The notes beneath the pieces are model-generated. The model was not told the origin of the DNA and made no database searches. It saw nothing but the letters and a program-made list of their open reading frames with translations. The position numbers and the translations under genes are program-made. From the NCBI RefSeq assembly GCF_014863605.1, contig NZ_CP062252.1, forward strand, positions 3,109,001 to 3,173,000: 64,000 nt of DNA, given 5' to 3'. This stretch comes from Pseudomonas allokribbensis (GTDB taxonomy: Bacteria; Pseudomonadota; Gammaproteobacteria; Pseudomonadales; Pseudomonadaceae). This document shows, piece after piece, positions 52,944 through 60,344 of the stretch (its first letter is position 1; each line of letters starts with the position of its first letter).

Positions 52944-53867
52944 ATGATCAACAGCTTTGCACTGAGCCACGGCGCCTTGCAGCGGGTCGAGCGGCTGGAC
53001 GCCGAGGTGATGCTGTTCAGCAACCCCGACGCTGGCGAGCGCGACGTGCTTCACAGTCATTTCAAATTGGACGAACACGCGTTGGCCTCGGCGCTGGACC
53101 CGGACGAGGTGTCGCGGATCGAGTTTCACCCCGACCATCTGTTCCTGATCTGGAAGCGTCCGGAGAACTATTCCGGCGGCGGCAGCCTGGCGTTCGAGGT
53201 GTCGTCCTGCGGGTTGCTGTTTTCGCCGGGCCAACTGTTGGTGATCGCCACCGATGAGACGCCGTTGCACGGTCTCGGCACACGCCGACCACTCAATTCG
53301 CCACTGGATGTGTTGCTGGACCTGTTGTTCAACAACATCCATCACTACCTCGGGCACCTGAAGGTGATCAAACTGGTCGCCCGGGAGTTGCAGCAGAAAT
53401 TCAACGCTTCGATGCAAAACCAGCATCTGGTGCAGATGTTCAACCTCAGCGAAAGCCTGATCTATTACATCAACGCGCTGCACAGCAACGGCGCGGTGCT
53501 CACGCGGCTGCGCAACCACGCGGAAAAGCAACATTTCGGCAGCGAAGCCATCGGCCTGATCGACGACCTGATCATCGAAAACAACCAGTGCTACAAACAG
53601 GCGGAAATCTACTCGACGGTGTTCTCCGGGCTGATCGACGCCCGGGGCAACCTGATGAACAACAGCATGAATAACCTGCTGCGCAAGCTGACGCTGATCA
53701 ACGTGGTGTTTTTGCCGCTCAACCTGATTGCGAGCATCGGCGGCATGTCGGAGTTCAGCATGATGACCGCCGGGACACCGTGGTGGGTGTCGTACCCGAT
53801 ATTCCTGGCGGTGATGCTGTTGGGGGCGGGCGGGATGCTGTTCGGGCTCAGGCGTCTGGCGAAATGA
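52944..53867 (+). CDS. CorA/ZntB-like membrane protein with an altered GMN motif
   Basis: 307 residues with the CorA layout: a large cytoplasmic alpha/beta and coiled-helix domain followed by two C-terminal membrane segments (about 250-268 and 281-302). The selectivity motif, normally Tyr-Gly-Met-Asn, is here GGMSEF at 266-271, so Asn is replaced by Ser and Tyr by Gly. It starts seven bases after the ATP-grasp gene and is surely co-transcribed with it. ZntB-type relatives move zinc or other cations; with this motif the ion, or even transport itself, is uncertain. The 3' end overlaps the convergent membrane-protein gene by 20 bases. Confidence 0.82.
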   Translation: MINSFALSHGALQRVERLDAEVMLFSNPDAGERDVLHSHFKLDEHALASALDPDEVSRIEFHPDHLFLIWKRPENYSGGGSLAFEVSSCGLLFSPGQLLVIATDETPLHGLGTRRPLNSPLDVLLDLLFNNIHHYLGHLKVIKLVARELQQKFNASMQNQHLVQMFNLSESLIYYINALHSNGAVLTRLRNHAEKQHFGSEAIGLIDDLIIENNQCYKQAEIYSTVFSGLIDARGNLMNNSMNNLLRKLTLINVVFLPLNLIASIGGMSEFSMMTAGTPWWVSYPIFLAVMLLGAGGMLFGLRRLAK

Positions 53868-54186
53868 CGGCGGCCGGGCGTTTGCGATCCTGCAGGCCTC
53901 GGACCACCAGATAAAGCAATGGTCCAATGGATACAAACACCGCCGTCAGCAACAGATATGGCACTACCGACCAGCCCGATTGCCCACGCTTGCGCGCATC
54001 CTTGAACATCCAGATGCCGACCAGGGTCGCCAGCAGATAAAGATCGATCACCACCTGCGCAGTGTCTGGCCGCGACATCAGGCCGATGCCGAAGTCGATC
54101 AGCGATTGCTCGGCTTGCAGCATCACGCCAACGGTGTAGCCGCTGAAGGCAATCAATGCGGTGAGGGGCAGGGCGATGGACATCAT
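53848..54186 (-). CDS. DUF2834-like small membrane protein
   Basis: 112 residues with three membrane helices: SIALPLTALIAFSGYTVGVM, VVIDLYLLATLVGIWMFKDA and GWSVVPYLLLTAVFVSIGPL. The segment IWMFKDARKRGQSGW between helices 2 and 3 is typical of DUF2834 proteins. The start is at 54186 or one codon later. It is convergent with the CorA-like gene and overlaps it. No function known. Confidence 0.7.
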   Translation of the reverse strand: MMSIALPLTALIAFSGYTVGVMLQAEQSLIDFGIGLMSRPDTAQVVIDLYLLATLVGIWMFKDARKRGQSGWSVVPYLLLTAVFVSIGPLLYLVVRGLQDRKRPAAVISPDA

Positions 54187-54285
54187 GTATTCCTTCCTTG
54201 GGCAGATGAGCGAAAGGCCAGCCTACAGACCCAACGCAAAAATCGCCATTGACTTGCCAGCAACGCCCGGGCTAATTTCGAGTCC

Positions 54286-54351
54286 ATGACTTCCACCGTA
54301 CTGCGCTGCCAGCCAAGCATTATTACCGCCATTCCTCATTTGGCGGGCTAG
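54286..54351 (+). CDS. Putative attenuator leader peptide of the threonine dehydratase gene
   Basis: A 21-residue frame starting MTSTVLRCQPSIIT and ending in TAG. It has three Ile codons (12, 13 and 16; ATT ATT ACC GCC ATT), three Thr, one Val and two Leu, and ends 20 bases before a rho-independent terminator. Its 3' codons contain GGCGGGC, complementary to the first arm of that terminator. This matches branched-chain amino acid attenuation leaders. The ribosome site is weak. Confidence 0.6.
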   Translation: MTSTVLRCQPSIITAIPHLAG

Positions 54352-54393
54352 CTCACGACTGCAGCACCCAACCCGCCCTAGAGGCGGGTTTTT
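54342..54393 (+). promoter_or_regulatory. Transcription attenuator upstream of ilvA (alternative stems)
   Basis: Terminator: ACCCGCC (54371-54377), loop CTAGA, GGCGGGT (54383-54389), then four T residues. Competing antiterminator: GGCGGG in the last leader codons (54342-54347) with CCCGCC (54372-54377). A ribosome stalled at the Ile codons would leave the competing arm free and allow read-through. Confidence 0.65.
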
Positions 54394-54437
54394 ACTTTCT
54401 GTCTCCGGGGTTCTGAATCAAACGTCAGGAGACGACC

Positions 54438-55451
54438 ATGCGCCACAGCCCCGCCCAGCAAGCCCTGCTTGAGCAGTACGTGAAAAAGATCCTCGCCGCG
54501 CCGGTGTATGAGCTGGCGGTGCGCACGCCGTTGCAACCGGCGCCGGCCTTGTCCGAAGCGCTGGGCAACCGGATCCTGCTCAAGCGCGAAGACCTGCAAC
54601 CGACGTTCTCCTTCAAGATCCGTGGCGCCTACAACAAATTGGTGCAACTGAGCGACGAGCAAAAGGCGCGCGGGGTGATCACGGCGTCGGCGGGCAATCA
54701 CGCTCAAGGCGTAGCGCTGGCGGCGCGTGAATTGGGCATTGCTGCGACTATCGTCATGCCGGCAACAACACCTGAGTTGAAAGTGCTGGGCGTCAGCAGT
54801 CGCGGCGCCGAGGCGTTGTTGCATGGAGAAAGCTTTCCGTTTGCCCTGGCCCACGCGCTGCAACTGGCAGAGCAGACCGGGCGAACGTTCGTCTCGCCGT
54901 TCGACGATCCTGATGTGATCGCTGGCCAGGGCACCGTCGCAATGGAAATCCTTCGCGAGCACCAGGGCGCACTGGACGCGATCTTCGTCCCGGTGGGCGG
55001 CGGCGGGTTGATCGCCGGCATTGCGGCGTATGTGAAATATCTGCGGCCGGAAGTGCGGATCATCGGCGTGGAGTCGGAGCACTCGGCCTGTCTGAAGGCT
55101 GCTTTGCAGGCAGATGAACGGGTGGTGCTGCCGAGTGTGGGCACCTTCGCCGATGGCGTTGCGGTGGCGCAGATCGGCGCCTACGGGTTCGAGGTTTGCC
55201 GGTTCTGCGTGGATGAAGTGATCACCGTCAGCAACGACGAACTCTGCGCAGCGATCAAGAATATCTACGACGATACCCGCTCGATCACCGAGCCTTCCGG
55301 GGCGCTGGCGGTCGCGGGCATCAAACAGTACGTGGCGCAAAACGGCGCACGGAACCAGACGTTCATCGCCATCGATTCCGGCGCCAATATCAACTTCGAC
55401 AGCTTGCGTCACGTCGCCGAGCGGGCGGCGGCGTGCGGTGTTGTGGCTTGA
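54438..55451 (+). CDS. ilvA: Threonine ammonia-lyase (threonine dehydratase), short form without regulatory domain
   Basis: 337 residues, PLP fold type II. The Schiff-base Lys60 lies in QPTFSFKIRGAYNKLVQLSD, the phosphate loop is VPVGGGGLIAGIAAYVKYL, and the sequence ends just after IDSGANINFDSLRHVAERAA. Biosynthetic IlvA is about 500 residues with ACT-like allosteric domains; these are missing. The catalytic domain nevertheless resembles biosynthetic IlvA, and the upstream leader peptide and attenuator point to control by isoleucine supply at the RNA level. It converts threonine to 2-oxobutanoate and ammonia. AGGAGA precedes the ATG. Confidence 0.82.
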   Translation: MRHSPAQQALLEQYVKKILAAPVYELAVRTPLQPAPALSEALGNRILLKREDLQPTFSFKIRGAYNKLVQLSDEQKARGVITASAGNHAQGVALAARELGIAATIVMPATTPELKVLGVSSRGAEALLHGESFPFALAHALQLAEQTGRTFVSPFDDPDVIAGQGTVAMEILREHQGALDAIFVPVGGGGLIAGIAAYVKYLRPEVRIIGVESEHSACLKAALQADERVVLPSVGTFADGVAVAQIGAYGFEVCRFCVDEVITVSNDELCAAIKNIYDDTRSITEPSGALAVAGIKQYVAQNGARNQTFIAIDSGANINFDSLRHVAERAAACGVVA

Positions 55452-55453
55452 GA

Positions 55454-55939
55454 TTATTCGGGAATGGCGACGCCGACCTTGTCCGAAGCCGACCAGATGC
55501 GATAACGCACTTCGACATCCGACGGTGCGTAAACCACGATTGGAAGCTTGCTGTTGTAGCGCACCGTGAAGCCGTCACCGATCACCGGTACGAAGGCGCG
55601 TTTTTTCTGGGTGCCGGGTGGGCAGGCCATCAGCGTGCTCATCGGGCCGCTGACTTTTTCCAGGCGATAGAACGGATAGCCCCAGCCTTCGAGGTTTTTC
55701 TCTTCAAGGGCGCCGCCCAGACGCTGGCGGTTGCAGTCCACCTCAAGAGTCTTGCCGGCGAGGATTTCGACTTTGAAGTTGTCTTCCTGTGCCTGCTGCG
55801 GCAAATGGATGACCTGACGAGTGAAGCCCGCTTCAGCTTTGGGGTAGGGCGCCGTGTCTTCGAGTTTGGCGGCGTGGGTGAGGGTGGAGACGCTCGCGAG
55901 CATCAGGCCGGCGGTCGCGTAAACAGTGAAATTTCCCAT
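55454..55939 (-). CDS. eco: Ecotin, periplasmic serine protease inhibitor
   Basis: 161 residues with a signal peptide ([20 protein letters not shown], cleavage after HAA). Ecotin is evident from [57 protein letters not shown] and [20 protein letters not shown]. The reactive loop reads MSTLMAC: by alignment to E. coli ecotin (Met84 as P1) the P1 residue is Leu103 and the loop is held by Cys69-Cys106. It forms dimers that block trypsin-fold proteases from hosts, predators or competitors. AGGAGG precedes the ATG. The 3' end is two bases from ilvA, convergent. Confidence 0.9.
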   Translation of the reverse strand: MGNFTVYATAGLMLASVSTLTHAAKLEDTAPYPKAEAGFTRQVIHLPQQAQEDNFKVEILAGKTLEVDCNRQRLGGALEEKNLEGWGYPFYRLEKVSGPMSTLMACPPGTQKKRAFVPVIGDGFTVRYNSKLPIVVYAPSDVEVRYRIWSASDKVGVAIPE

Positions 55940-56120
55940 TGAAGCCTCCTGGCGGGTGTACGTTGGTAGACGCGCATTCTCACTGTCATGGACGGTGAAT
56001 GCAAACCGCCAGCCGCTTGCAAATTGCAGTGCCTGCACGATCGGATCTTGCATTCTGCAACTGGCCAGTTACCTGTTTTTTTGCCAACCCATTGATTTTG
56101 AAGGAGGAGAAATCGACCCG

Positions 56121-56258
56121 ATGAAAGGCACGGTTTATGCGTTGATTTGGTGCGGCGCACCGAGTTTGTGCGCCTACACTCCAATGGGCATTTCGCAGTA
56201 CAGCCGCTTGCCACACCCAGGGATTCAGCGGGGATACACCCGTGGGGAGGCGTGGTAA
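56121..56258 (+). CDS. Doubtful short open frame in an intergenic region
   Basis: 45 codons starting MKGTVYALIWCGAPSLCAYT, with AAGGAGGAG twelve bases before the ATG, in an otherwise empty 370-base gap (55940-56309). Composition is not clearly protein-like and I know no relatives. Listed because nothing else explains the strong Shine-Dalgarno-like stretch. Confidence 0.25.
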   Translation: MKGTVYALIWCGAPSLCAYTPMGISQYSRLPHPGIQRGYTRGEAW

Positions 56259-56309
56259 CGGTCATGTGAATACTTGATTGGCAGTCTCACAGTAAGGAGA
56301 GGGTTCGCC

Positions 56310-56579
56310 ATGTTTCTGTCTGCCTTGGAACTACGCAATATCATTGAAAGCAGCTTTCTGCCGAAACGCTGCCAGTGCACGCTGTCCCCGGATCTGTCGA
56401 TGACCGTCAAGGTGTATGGCGATCACCAGACCGATCAGGTTGATTTGCTGGTGAGTGGCATCGATGCCAGTCACTTGAACAGCTGTCGCGAAATCAACGG
56501 CCTGATCGCCGGGTTGCGCTCGGATCTGGCGCAACACACGGCAACCCATCATTCATTGCCGCGATCCAAAGTCGTTTAA
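56310..56579 (+). CDS. DUF1652 family protein
   Basis: 89 residues: MFLSALELRNIIESSFLPKRCQ-type opening with CTLSPDLSMTVKVYGDHQ and SGIDASHLNSCREINGLIAG. This pattern (a short alpha-beta-beta-alpha protein with an FLPxxC motif) defines DUF1652, a family I know only from Pseudomonas. AAGGAGAGGG precedes the ATG. Pseudomonads usually have several copies; the function is unknown. Its stop overlaps that of the convergent membrane-protein gene by four bases. Confidence 0.85.
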   Translation: MFLSALELRNIIESSFLPKRCQCTLSPDLSMTVKVYGDHQTDQVDLLVSGIDASHLNSCREINGLIAGLRSDLAQHTATHHSLPRSKVV

Positions 56580-56974
56580 CCGACCGTTTCACCCAGTTCG
56601 ATCGTCACGCGCCGGGCCTGGACAAAACCGAGGCCCAGCGCGAACTCGACCAGCACCGCGAGCAGAATCCCGGGGCCGGCGTGGCCGTTGAGCCATTCTG
56701 CGAAACCCAGCACTGCCAAACCAAAACAGCCGACGATAAAACCGTTGCTCAGTGCATTGCGCGCGATCGACACCGGCGCATTGCGCACCAGATAAAACAT
56801 CACCCCCAACGCTGCAAACAGCACCGCCATGCGTCGAGCTACAAAACCTGCGGCCTCGGAGTATTCAATGCTCCAGATCGAAAGCAGCACCTGCGGCGCC
56901 AGGCCCCAGGCCAGTGCCAGCAAGAAACACAGACTAAAGGTGACGGTCGACAACGTGCGAAACGACAACTGCAT
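56576..56974 (-). CDS. Small four-helix membrane protein of unknown function
   Basis: 132 residues with four membrane helices: TFSLCFLLALAWGLAPQVLL, RMAVLFAALGVMFYLVRNAP, ALSNGFIVGCFGLAVLGFAE and GPGILLAVLVEFALGLGFVQ. Short charged loops and Arg-Arg-Met at the start of helix 2 fit an inner-membrane protein. It resembles DUF4345-type proteins in length, but I cannot confirm the family. Single gene. Confidence 0.65.
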   Translation of the reverse strand: MQLSFRTLSTVTFSLCFLLALAWGLAPQVLLSIWSIEYSEAAGFVARRMAVLFAALGVMFYLVRNAPVSIARNALSNGFIVGCFGLAVLGFAEWLNGHAGPGILLAVLVEFALGLGFVQARRVTIELGETVG

Positions 56975-57064
56975 GGCGAATCCTTGCGGCAGTGAGAAGT
57001 GATCCGAGGATAACCTTCGAGCCCCTTGCTCGCCTATCGCAAAGCCGCAATTCAGAGCTTTCTG

Positions 57065-57334
57065 TCAGTTCTGGAAGTCGCAGGCGTCAGACATTTTCCG
57101 GTAAGTGATTTCTTCGGGTTTACCGGTGGTGTCGATGTACTTCATATCGGCATCAATCACCTTGCAAGTCTTTGCGGGCTGCTCGGTCATCGAGACCACT
57201 TTGGCCACATGCAAAGGCATGCCGTAGGTGTAAGGCACGGCTTTGGTTGTTGCGGCGGTGTCATTGGCCTGGGCCAGCCCGGCAAACGCGGTGCAGGCGA
57301 GGGCGGTAGTGAGCAGGAACGGACGAATGTTCAT
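57065..57334 (-). CDS. DUF2790 small periplasmic protein
   Basis: 89 residues with a signal peptide (MNIRPFLLTTALACTAFAGL, cleavage after AQA). The mature part VPYTYGMPLHVAKVVSMTEQ, then CKVIDADMKYIDTTGKPEEI and KMSDACDFQN with two Cys, is the DUF2790 pattern, found in many copies in Pseudomonas and often regulated by metals or stress. A longer frame to 57394 is open, but the signal peptide fixes the start at 57334. Confidence 0.82.
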   Translation of the reverse strand: MNIRPFLLTTALACTAFAGLAQANDTAATTKAVPYTYGMPLHVAKVVSMTEQPAKTCKVIDADMKYIDTTGKPEEITYRKMSDACDFQN

Positions 57335-57814
57335 GGAGTGACTCCCGTGCGACGGAAAGAAAGCCCGGCGTGAAACACGCCAGGCCTGCCGCACTGGGCG
57401 TCAGCATCAGCTGTGAGCGTGCGGTTCAGTAGAGTCTTTGACCACGGCGTTAAGCGAGGGTTAACCCGGCTGAATGCCGGCTGTCTGGCGGGGGGATTGT
57501 TTCGTGGGGGAGTCTCGGCGGATTCCTACAAGAGTGGATGCCTTGTCTGCTTTCGGCTGTTGGAGGGGGACGGTTATGGTTTGATGTCGCTGCAAAATCA
57601 GCGGCTTAGGTTTGGTCACCTGAAAAACTCGACACATCTGTGCCATGATTCGCGCCGCGGACACTCATGTCTTCGGAGTACATTGCTGTGGCGGCTGTGT
57701 GCAGGGGCGCCTTCGGGCGAGCTGATCGGGTTTCTCAGTTGACCAAGCCTTGCATACAGTCCGCCTCCCATCGTTTGGTCACGGTGTCGGCGGGTCATTG
57801 AAGCCTATCGAGTA
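57335..57814. other. Long intergenic region with a possible structured leader before the next gene
   Basis: 480 bases without a supported gene. The right half (about 57600-57814) contains small hairpins, notably CGCC-TTCG-GGCG (57708-57719) with a stable UUCG loop and GACA-CTCA-TGTC near 57659. I recall similar sequence before other small DUF3077-type genes in P. fluorescens, so it may be a repeated leader cassette. See findings. Confidence 0.4.
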
Positions 57815-58117
57815 ATGACAATGCCAATACTGAAACTGAGCTCCGCCCGCTATCTCCCGCTCAACAGTGGTGTCACCGACAGCGCACCGCTGGTTATCGA
57901 CACCGAAGCCAATCCCCAAGACATCTTCGAAGCCGCCGTGCAGCGCATCCGCGCCGCTGCCGACCTGCTCGAAACCCTGCACTGCCTATGCTTCAAACAC
58001 GCCGATGTACAGGACATTCCCCACATCACCCATGCGCTGTACCTGCTGACGCAGGATGGCAGTGATCTGCTGCAGGTTGCGCAGCAGAAAATGTTGAACT
58101 GGCAGGCGCCGGTTTAA
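57815..58117 (+). CDS. Small DUF3077-like protein
   Basis: 100 residues starting MTMPILKLSSARYLPLNSGV. The core PQDIFEAAVQRIRAAADLLE and the closing helix HALYLLTQDGSDLLQVAQQK are the layout of short Pseudomonas proteins grouped as DUF3077, helical with a hydrophobic face. No signal peptide. No good ribosome site; the ATG at 57821 (M3) is an alternative. Function unknown. Confidence 0.55.
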   Translation: MTMPILKLSSARYLPLNSGVTDSAPLVIDTEANPQDIFEAAVQRIRAAADLLETLHCLCFKHADVQDIPHITHALYLLTQDGSDLLQVAQQKMLNWQAPV

Positions 58118-58131
58118 CGGAACGCAAAAGC

Positions 58132-58161
58132 AAAAAGGGGGAGTCCGTCTGGACTCCCCTT
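58132..58161. terminator. Bidirectional terminator between the DUF3077-like gene and the lipase effector
   Basis: Stem GGGGAGTCC / GGACTCCCC with a GTCT loop, A5 on the left and TTGG on the right; strongest for the minus-strand T6SS transcript. Confidence 0.8.
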
Positions 58162-58209
58162 GGTCATTGGGCTGGATGAAATCAGCTAGAGCTGAGGATC
58201 ATACTGAAA

Positions 58210-60333
58210 TCACGCAGTCCTTAGCTGAGCGCTGCCCGCCTGAGGAATCATCGCGAGCTGAACCTCTACATTGTTCTCTTTCTTCGCCAGCCAGCGTTCA
58301 ATATTGATCTCATGTTCTGGCCCTTGGGTCGCGGAGCCGTAGATATCTTCCGGCGTGAGTTTCTGGAAGCTTAGAGTGTGTAGTCGTTGTCTTGACGTAT
58401 CGATGCGCCCCATCTCAGCTCGGAGAGAATTGATTTGTTGTAGAACAGTTCGACGATCAGGCTGGAAGGAATGATTGAGTTCAGCTTCCTTGGCTTTCAA
58501 GCGTTCCTGCATTTCCTGTAGTTGATAGTAGATCTGATCGTATTCAGTCTTGGTCACCACTGTACGGCCGGCATCTTGAGTTTGCTGCCATCGGCGAAGC
58601 GTCGCCCATGCATTTGGAATGTAGGATGGGACCATGTAGTGGTCAGACATCTGGAACAGTTGCTGGATAAACATGGCACGATCAGGCAAGTCGCCGAACT
58701 TTTTCACTGCTCGTGTACAGGCGGCTTCTTCGATGGACTCGCATCCGGGATTCCAGAGCACAGCAGATTGTTCGCGTCCCTTGAAATGCACCGGCATGAA
58801 ATGGCGCAACTCACCTTGGTGCTCATAAGGTGCTCCACCTATTCGCGTCAAACCCAGAGCAAAAATCAGAGCACCTAGAGGAGCAGTAACGAAGCTGAGT
58901 ACCAAGCCAGGTATCCAGACGCTTTTTCTGGTGTTCATCCAAGGCGCCGGAACACTCGGGATTGGGTCGTTGTCGTTGACCATGCGGTGATGCGCCAAAG
59001 CTGCTGCGCCATTCACGAAGTCGGCATCGCCGGCTCTTGGCGAGCCGTAGGTATAAAGCAAAATGTCATAACCATTTGGATGCCGTCTTAAGGCCTCAGC
59101 AAGGAGTGTAGCGATTGCTCCCCCCAAGCTGTGCCCGCAGATAATTATCTTTTGCCCAGTGTGAAATTGGCCGAGATAAATTTCGACAAGTTTACTCAAT
59201 GCGTCATAGGCCTCGTAAAAGCCTTGGTGAGACTTGCCGACACCCGCTGCAAAGGGAATCTGCTCAGCATCTGTATCGCGCACAAAGTCTACGAGTTCCA
59301 ATGTGCCCCGGACGGCGATCAATACTATTTCGTCATGATGAGTTATGAAGGCTTGAGTGTTAGTTCCTTCATCGCTGTCGTCAAAGAAATGCAGTTTCGC
59401 AGGGTGCTCTTGTTTTTCCTTTAAGTCAGGTTTGTTCTGATCATAAAGAGTTGGATCGAAAGGCAAAATCTCGAATCGCTTGGAATACGGAACATCTTCG
59501 TATAAAGGGTAGTAAGGTTTTGCCTGTCCAGCGTTAACTTTCCAAGGTTCCTTGTAGCTAGCCATTCCCTCGGCAAACATGTTTCCGACACTAGGATCGA
59601 GAGGGAAGCTAACCGTATCTATCGGGTTTTCAGCTGGTGATTGACCGAAATTGCAATAGCTTAAAGCGGCGAATAAAGAAAGTTGATAAAGATTTAATGC
59701 GCTGAATTTGTTGTCTTTCGAAAGTATTGGCCGGAAAGCGCGTAACGGTCTGACCTCCAGAACGGTATGCTTGTTAGGTAATAATGCAACTCCGCCAAGC
59801 TCTGACTCCTCTGGGCCAAATCCCAAGTCACCCATAATTTTAAGCAGGCTAAAGTTTGGTGGGTACTTTCTCGTTGAGTAAGGGGGCAGGTGAGCGGATT
59901 TGCTTACAAGGTCCTTAACTTCAACGTGAAAAAATTGCTGAGCGTTATTTTTTGCAGGGTTGTTTTCAACGCGCGTGCCATCCTTTCTTACAAAGCGTGT
60001 TTTCTCTGCCCTTACTTGGAGTTCAGTAATTGGGAGCGGATAGCTGCTTCGTTGAGAAAGAGCGTTGTAGAGGTTCTCTGTACCTTTGTAAGGGCTATCA
60101 ACCGTGAGTACAACAGGTCCTTGATAGTGGTTTATGACCTTGGCCGAACCATTTGCATCCAGTACGCCGATGTATTGTTGATGGGCGCTATCGCTTAAGA
60201 CGTACGCAAGGCCTGCGTATGGCTTGCCGTCGCCATTTTCATCAACCAGTTGAAAGCTGATCCAGTCGCCACGCAATGGGCATGCTTCCGACTTTTCGCT
60301 TAACATGGGATCGCAAGTGTTTTGGGATGCCAT
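58210..60333 (-). CDS. Probable type VI secretion lipase effector (class 3 lipase, Tle-like)
   Basis: 707 residues without a signal peptide. The N-terminal ~90 residues (GDWISFQLVDENGDGKPYAG, then YIGVLDANGSAKVINHYQGP) look like the small beta-sandwich domain found on T6SS cargo. The lipase_3 domain spans about 325-470: IICGHSLGGAIATLLAEAL with Ser402, Asp456 in NDNDPIPS and a candidate His505 in YEHQGELRHF. A hydrophobic stretch (IPGLVLSFVTAPLGALIFAL, about 474-494) may insert into membranes, and a coiled-coil-like region follows. It is last in a vgrG-DUF4123-lipoprotein-lipase cluster, the arrangement of phospholipase effectors such as TseL/Tle2. The DNA is visibly more AT-rich than vgrG. 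Confidence 0.82.
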   Translation of the reverse strand: MASQNTCDPMLSEKSEACPLRGDWISFQLVDENGDGKPYAGLAYVLSDSAHQQYIGVLDANGSAKVINHYQGPVVLTVDSPYKGTENLYNALSQRSSYPLPITELQVRAEKTRFVRKDGTRVENNPAKNNAQQFFHVEVKDLVSKSAHLPPYSTRKYPPNFSLLKIMGDLGFGPEESELGGVALLPNKHTVLEVRPLRAFRPILSKDNKFSALNLYQLSLFAALSYCNFGQSPAENPIDTVSFPLDPSVGNMFAEGMASYKEPWKVNAGQAKPYYPLYEDVPYSKRFEILPFDPTLYDQNKPDLKEKQEHPAKLHFFDDSDEGTNTQAFITHHDEIVLIAVRGTLELVDFVRDTDAEQIPFAAGVGKSHQGFYEAYDALSKLVEIYLGQFHTGQKIIICGHSLGGAIATLLAEALRRHPNGYDILLYTYGSPRAGDADFVNGAAALAHHRMVNDNDPIPSVPAPWMNTRKSVWIPGLVLSFVTAPLGALIFALGLTRIGGAPYEHQGELRHFMPVHFKGREQSAVLWNPGCESIEEAACTRAVKKFGDLPDRAMFIQQLFQMSDHYMVPSYIPNAWATLRRWQQTQDAGRTVVTKTEYDQIYYQLQEMQERLKAKEAELNHSFQPDRRTVLQQINSLRAEMGRIDTSRQRLHTLSFQKLTPEDIYGSATQGPEHEINIERWLAKKENNVEVQLAMIPQAGSAQLRTA

Positions 60334-60344
60334 AAAAAATATCC

